Source: an uncultured Erysipelotrichaceae bacterium
Lineage (GTDB): Bacteria > Bacillota_I > Bacilli_A > Erysipelotrichales > Erysipelotrichaceae
Reading direction: 5' to 3'
NCBI GenBank assembly: GCA_902782955.1
Contig: CACZPD010000277.1
Span: forward strand, 1 to 5,012
Length of the DNA stretch: 5,012 nt
The notes beneath the pieces are model-generated. The model saw only the letters and a list, made by a program, of their open reading frames with translations, was not told where the DNA came from and searched no databases. Each line of letters begins with the position of its first letter. Position 1 is the first letter of the stretch. Positions 4,595-5,012 of this stretch are shown here, piece by piece. The position numbers and the translations under genes were made by a program.

Positions 4595-5012
4595 CAGGCA
4601 TTTTCCCTTATCTGTAATACGGATTCCCTCCAGTTCCAGGAGGAATCTTTTTTTATCAAGGCCTCCTCCGTATCCGCCCAGCGTCCTGTTCTTCGCAATC
4701 ACACGGTGACATGGAATAACGATGACGATTGGATTCCGGTGATTCGCACCGCCTACCGCCCGGCATGCCTTGGGATTGCCGACAGCTTCCGCGATATCCT
4801 GATAGCTGCATGGCTTTCCATATGGGATCTTCTGCAGGGCATTCCATACTTTTCTTTCAAATTCACTTCCTGCCGGTGCCAGGGGCAGGTCAAATTCCGT
4901 CCTTTCCTTCCGAAAATATTCCTCCAGCTGTCTTACTGCTTCTTTCAGAAGATCTGTCTCCGGTTCCGTTTCTTCCTTTCCCGAAACAAACGTAATCTCC
5001 GTTATGAAACCA
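4592..5012 (-). CDS. ogt: Methylated-DNA--protein-cysteine methyltransferase (O6-alkylguanine repair), 5' end missing
   Basis: This suicidal DNA-repair protein moves an alkyl group from O6-alkylguanine (or O4-alkylthymine) in DNA to its own cysteine. The last 139 residues are visible; the start lies beyond the right edge, where perhaps 20-40 N-terminal residues are missing. The fragment holds the end of the N-terminal domain ('AVRQLEEYF') and the complete C-terminal winged-helix domain. This includes 'EFERKVWNALQKIPYGKPCSYQDIA' (helix-turn-helix entry; Tyr70), 'GNPKACRAVGGANHRNP' with the base-flipping Arg84, and the active site 'IPCHRV' with Cys101 and His102. 'GYGGGLDKKRFLLELEG' supplies Glu128 (fragment numbering). 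All catalytic residues are present, so it is not an alkyltransferase-like protein (which has Trp for Cys). It converges on the GNAT gene with 6 bases between stops. Confidence 0.95.
   Translation of the reverse strand, partial: GFITEITFVSGKEETEPETDLLKEAVRQLEEYFRKERTEFDLPLAPAGSEFERKVWNALQKIPYGKPCSYQDIAEAVGNPKACRAVGGANHRNPIVIVIPCHRVIAKNRTLGGYGGGLDKKRFLLELEGIRITDKGKCL
4622..4654 (+). terminator. azlCD-GNAT operon terminator, embedded in ogt coding sequence
   Basis: Plus-strand GATTCCCTCC (4622-4631) pairs with GGAGGAATC (4639-4647) in a 9-bp stem with one bulged C and a 7-base loop, followed directly by seven T (4648-4654). It lies 37 bases after the GNAT stop, wholly inside the 3' coding end of ogt, where the T-run is the complement of the AAA-AAA lysine codons of 'LDKKRF'. 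Confidence 0.8.

Noticed and set aside
1..5012. Mobile elements, CRISPR repeats or a defence island
   Set aside because: No transposase or integrase frames, no direct-repeat arrays and no terminal repeats around genes were seen. All genes are common housekeeping or transport families.

Overview
The window looks like ordinary chromosomal housekeeping and accessory DNA from a low- to mid-GC Bacillota (Firmicute). Reasons: strong AGGAGG-type ribosome sites, sigma-A-like promoters, many hairpin-plus-T-tract terminators, a guanine-class purine riboswitch, and AzgA-type permease, NagB and AzlCD genes typical of that phylum. A gut anaerobe is plausible, but nothing here fixes the genus. No phage, transposon, CRISPR array or clear novel multi-gene system is visible.

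Left half, all on the minus strand and read right to left: a riboswitch-controlled purine permease (pbuG-like, 1230-2597) with a complete control region (promoter 2774-2802, aptamer 2694-2758, leader terminator 2631-2678) and its own terminator; then glucosamine-6-phosphate deaminase (nagB, 299-1090) with its own promoter; then the start of uracil phosphoribosyltransferase (upp, cut by the left edge at base 1). The three genes seem to be separate transcription units, since a terminator lies after pbuG and another after nagB. Together they cover purine base uptake, amino-sugar catabolism and pyrimidine base salvage.

Middle (2598-3089, about 490 bases without a protein gene): the pbuG leader and promoter, a palindrome and a cre-like site upstream of it, a minus-strand terminator with no visible gene to terminate, and a 99-base segment bounded by a perfect 10-bp inverted repeat. 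The inside of that segment resembles a decayed tRNA. This stretch is the most poorly explained DNA in the window and may hold a small RNA.

Right half: a plus-strand operon azlC-azlD-GNAT (3090-4585), that is, the two-subunit branched-chain amino acid exporter followed by an N-acetyltransferase. It converges on a minus-strand O6-alkylguanine-DNA alkyltransferase gene (ogt, 4592 to the right edge, 5' end missing). The two stop codons are 6 bases apart, and each unit's terminator appears to be built into the 3' coding end of the opposing gene.

The points most worth a second look are the shortened kissing loops of the riboswitch, the reciprocal coding-embedded terminators, the orphan structured segment at 2840-2984, and the absence of a Shine-Dalgarno sequence before azlC.
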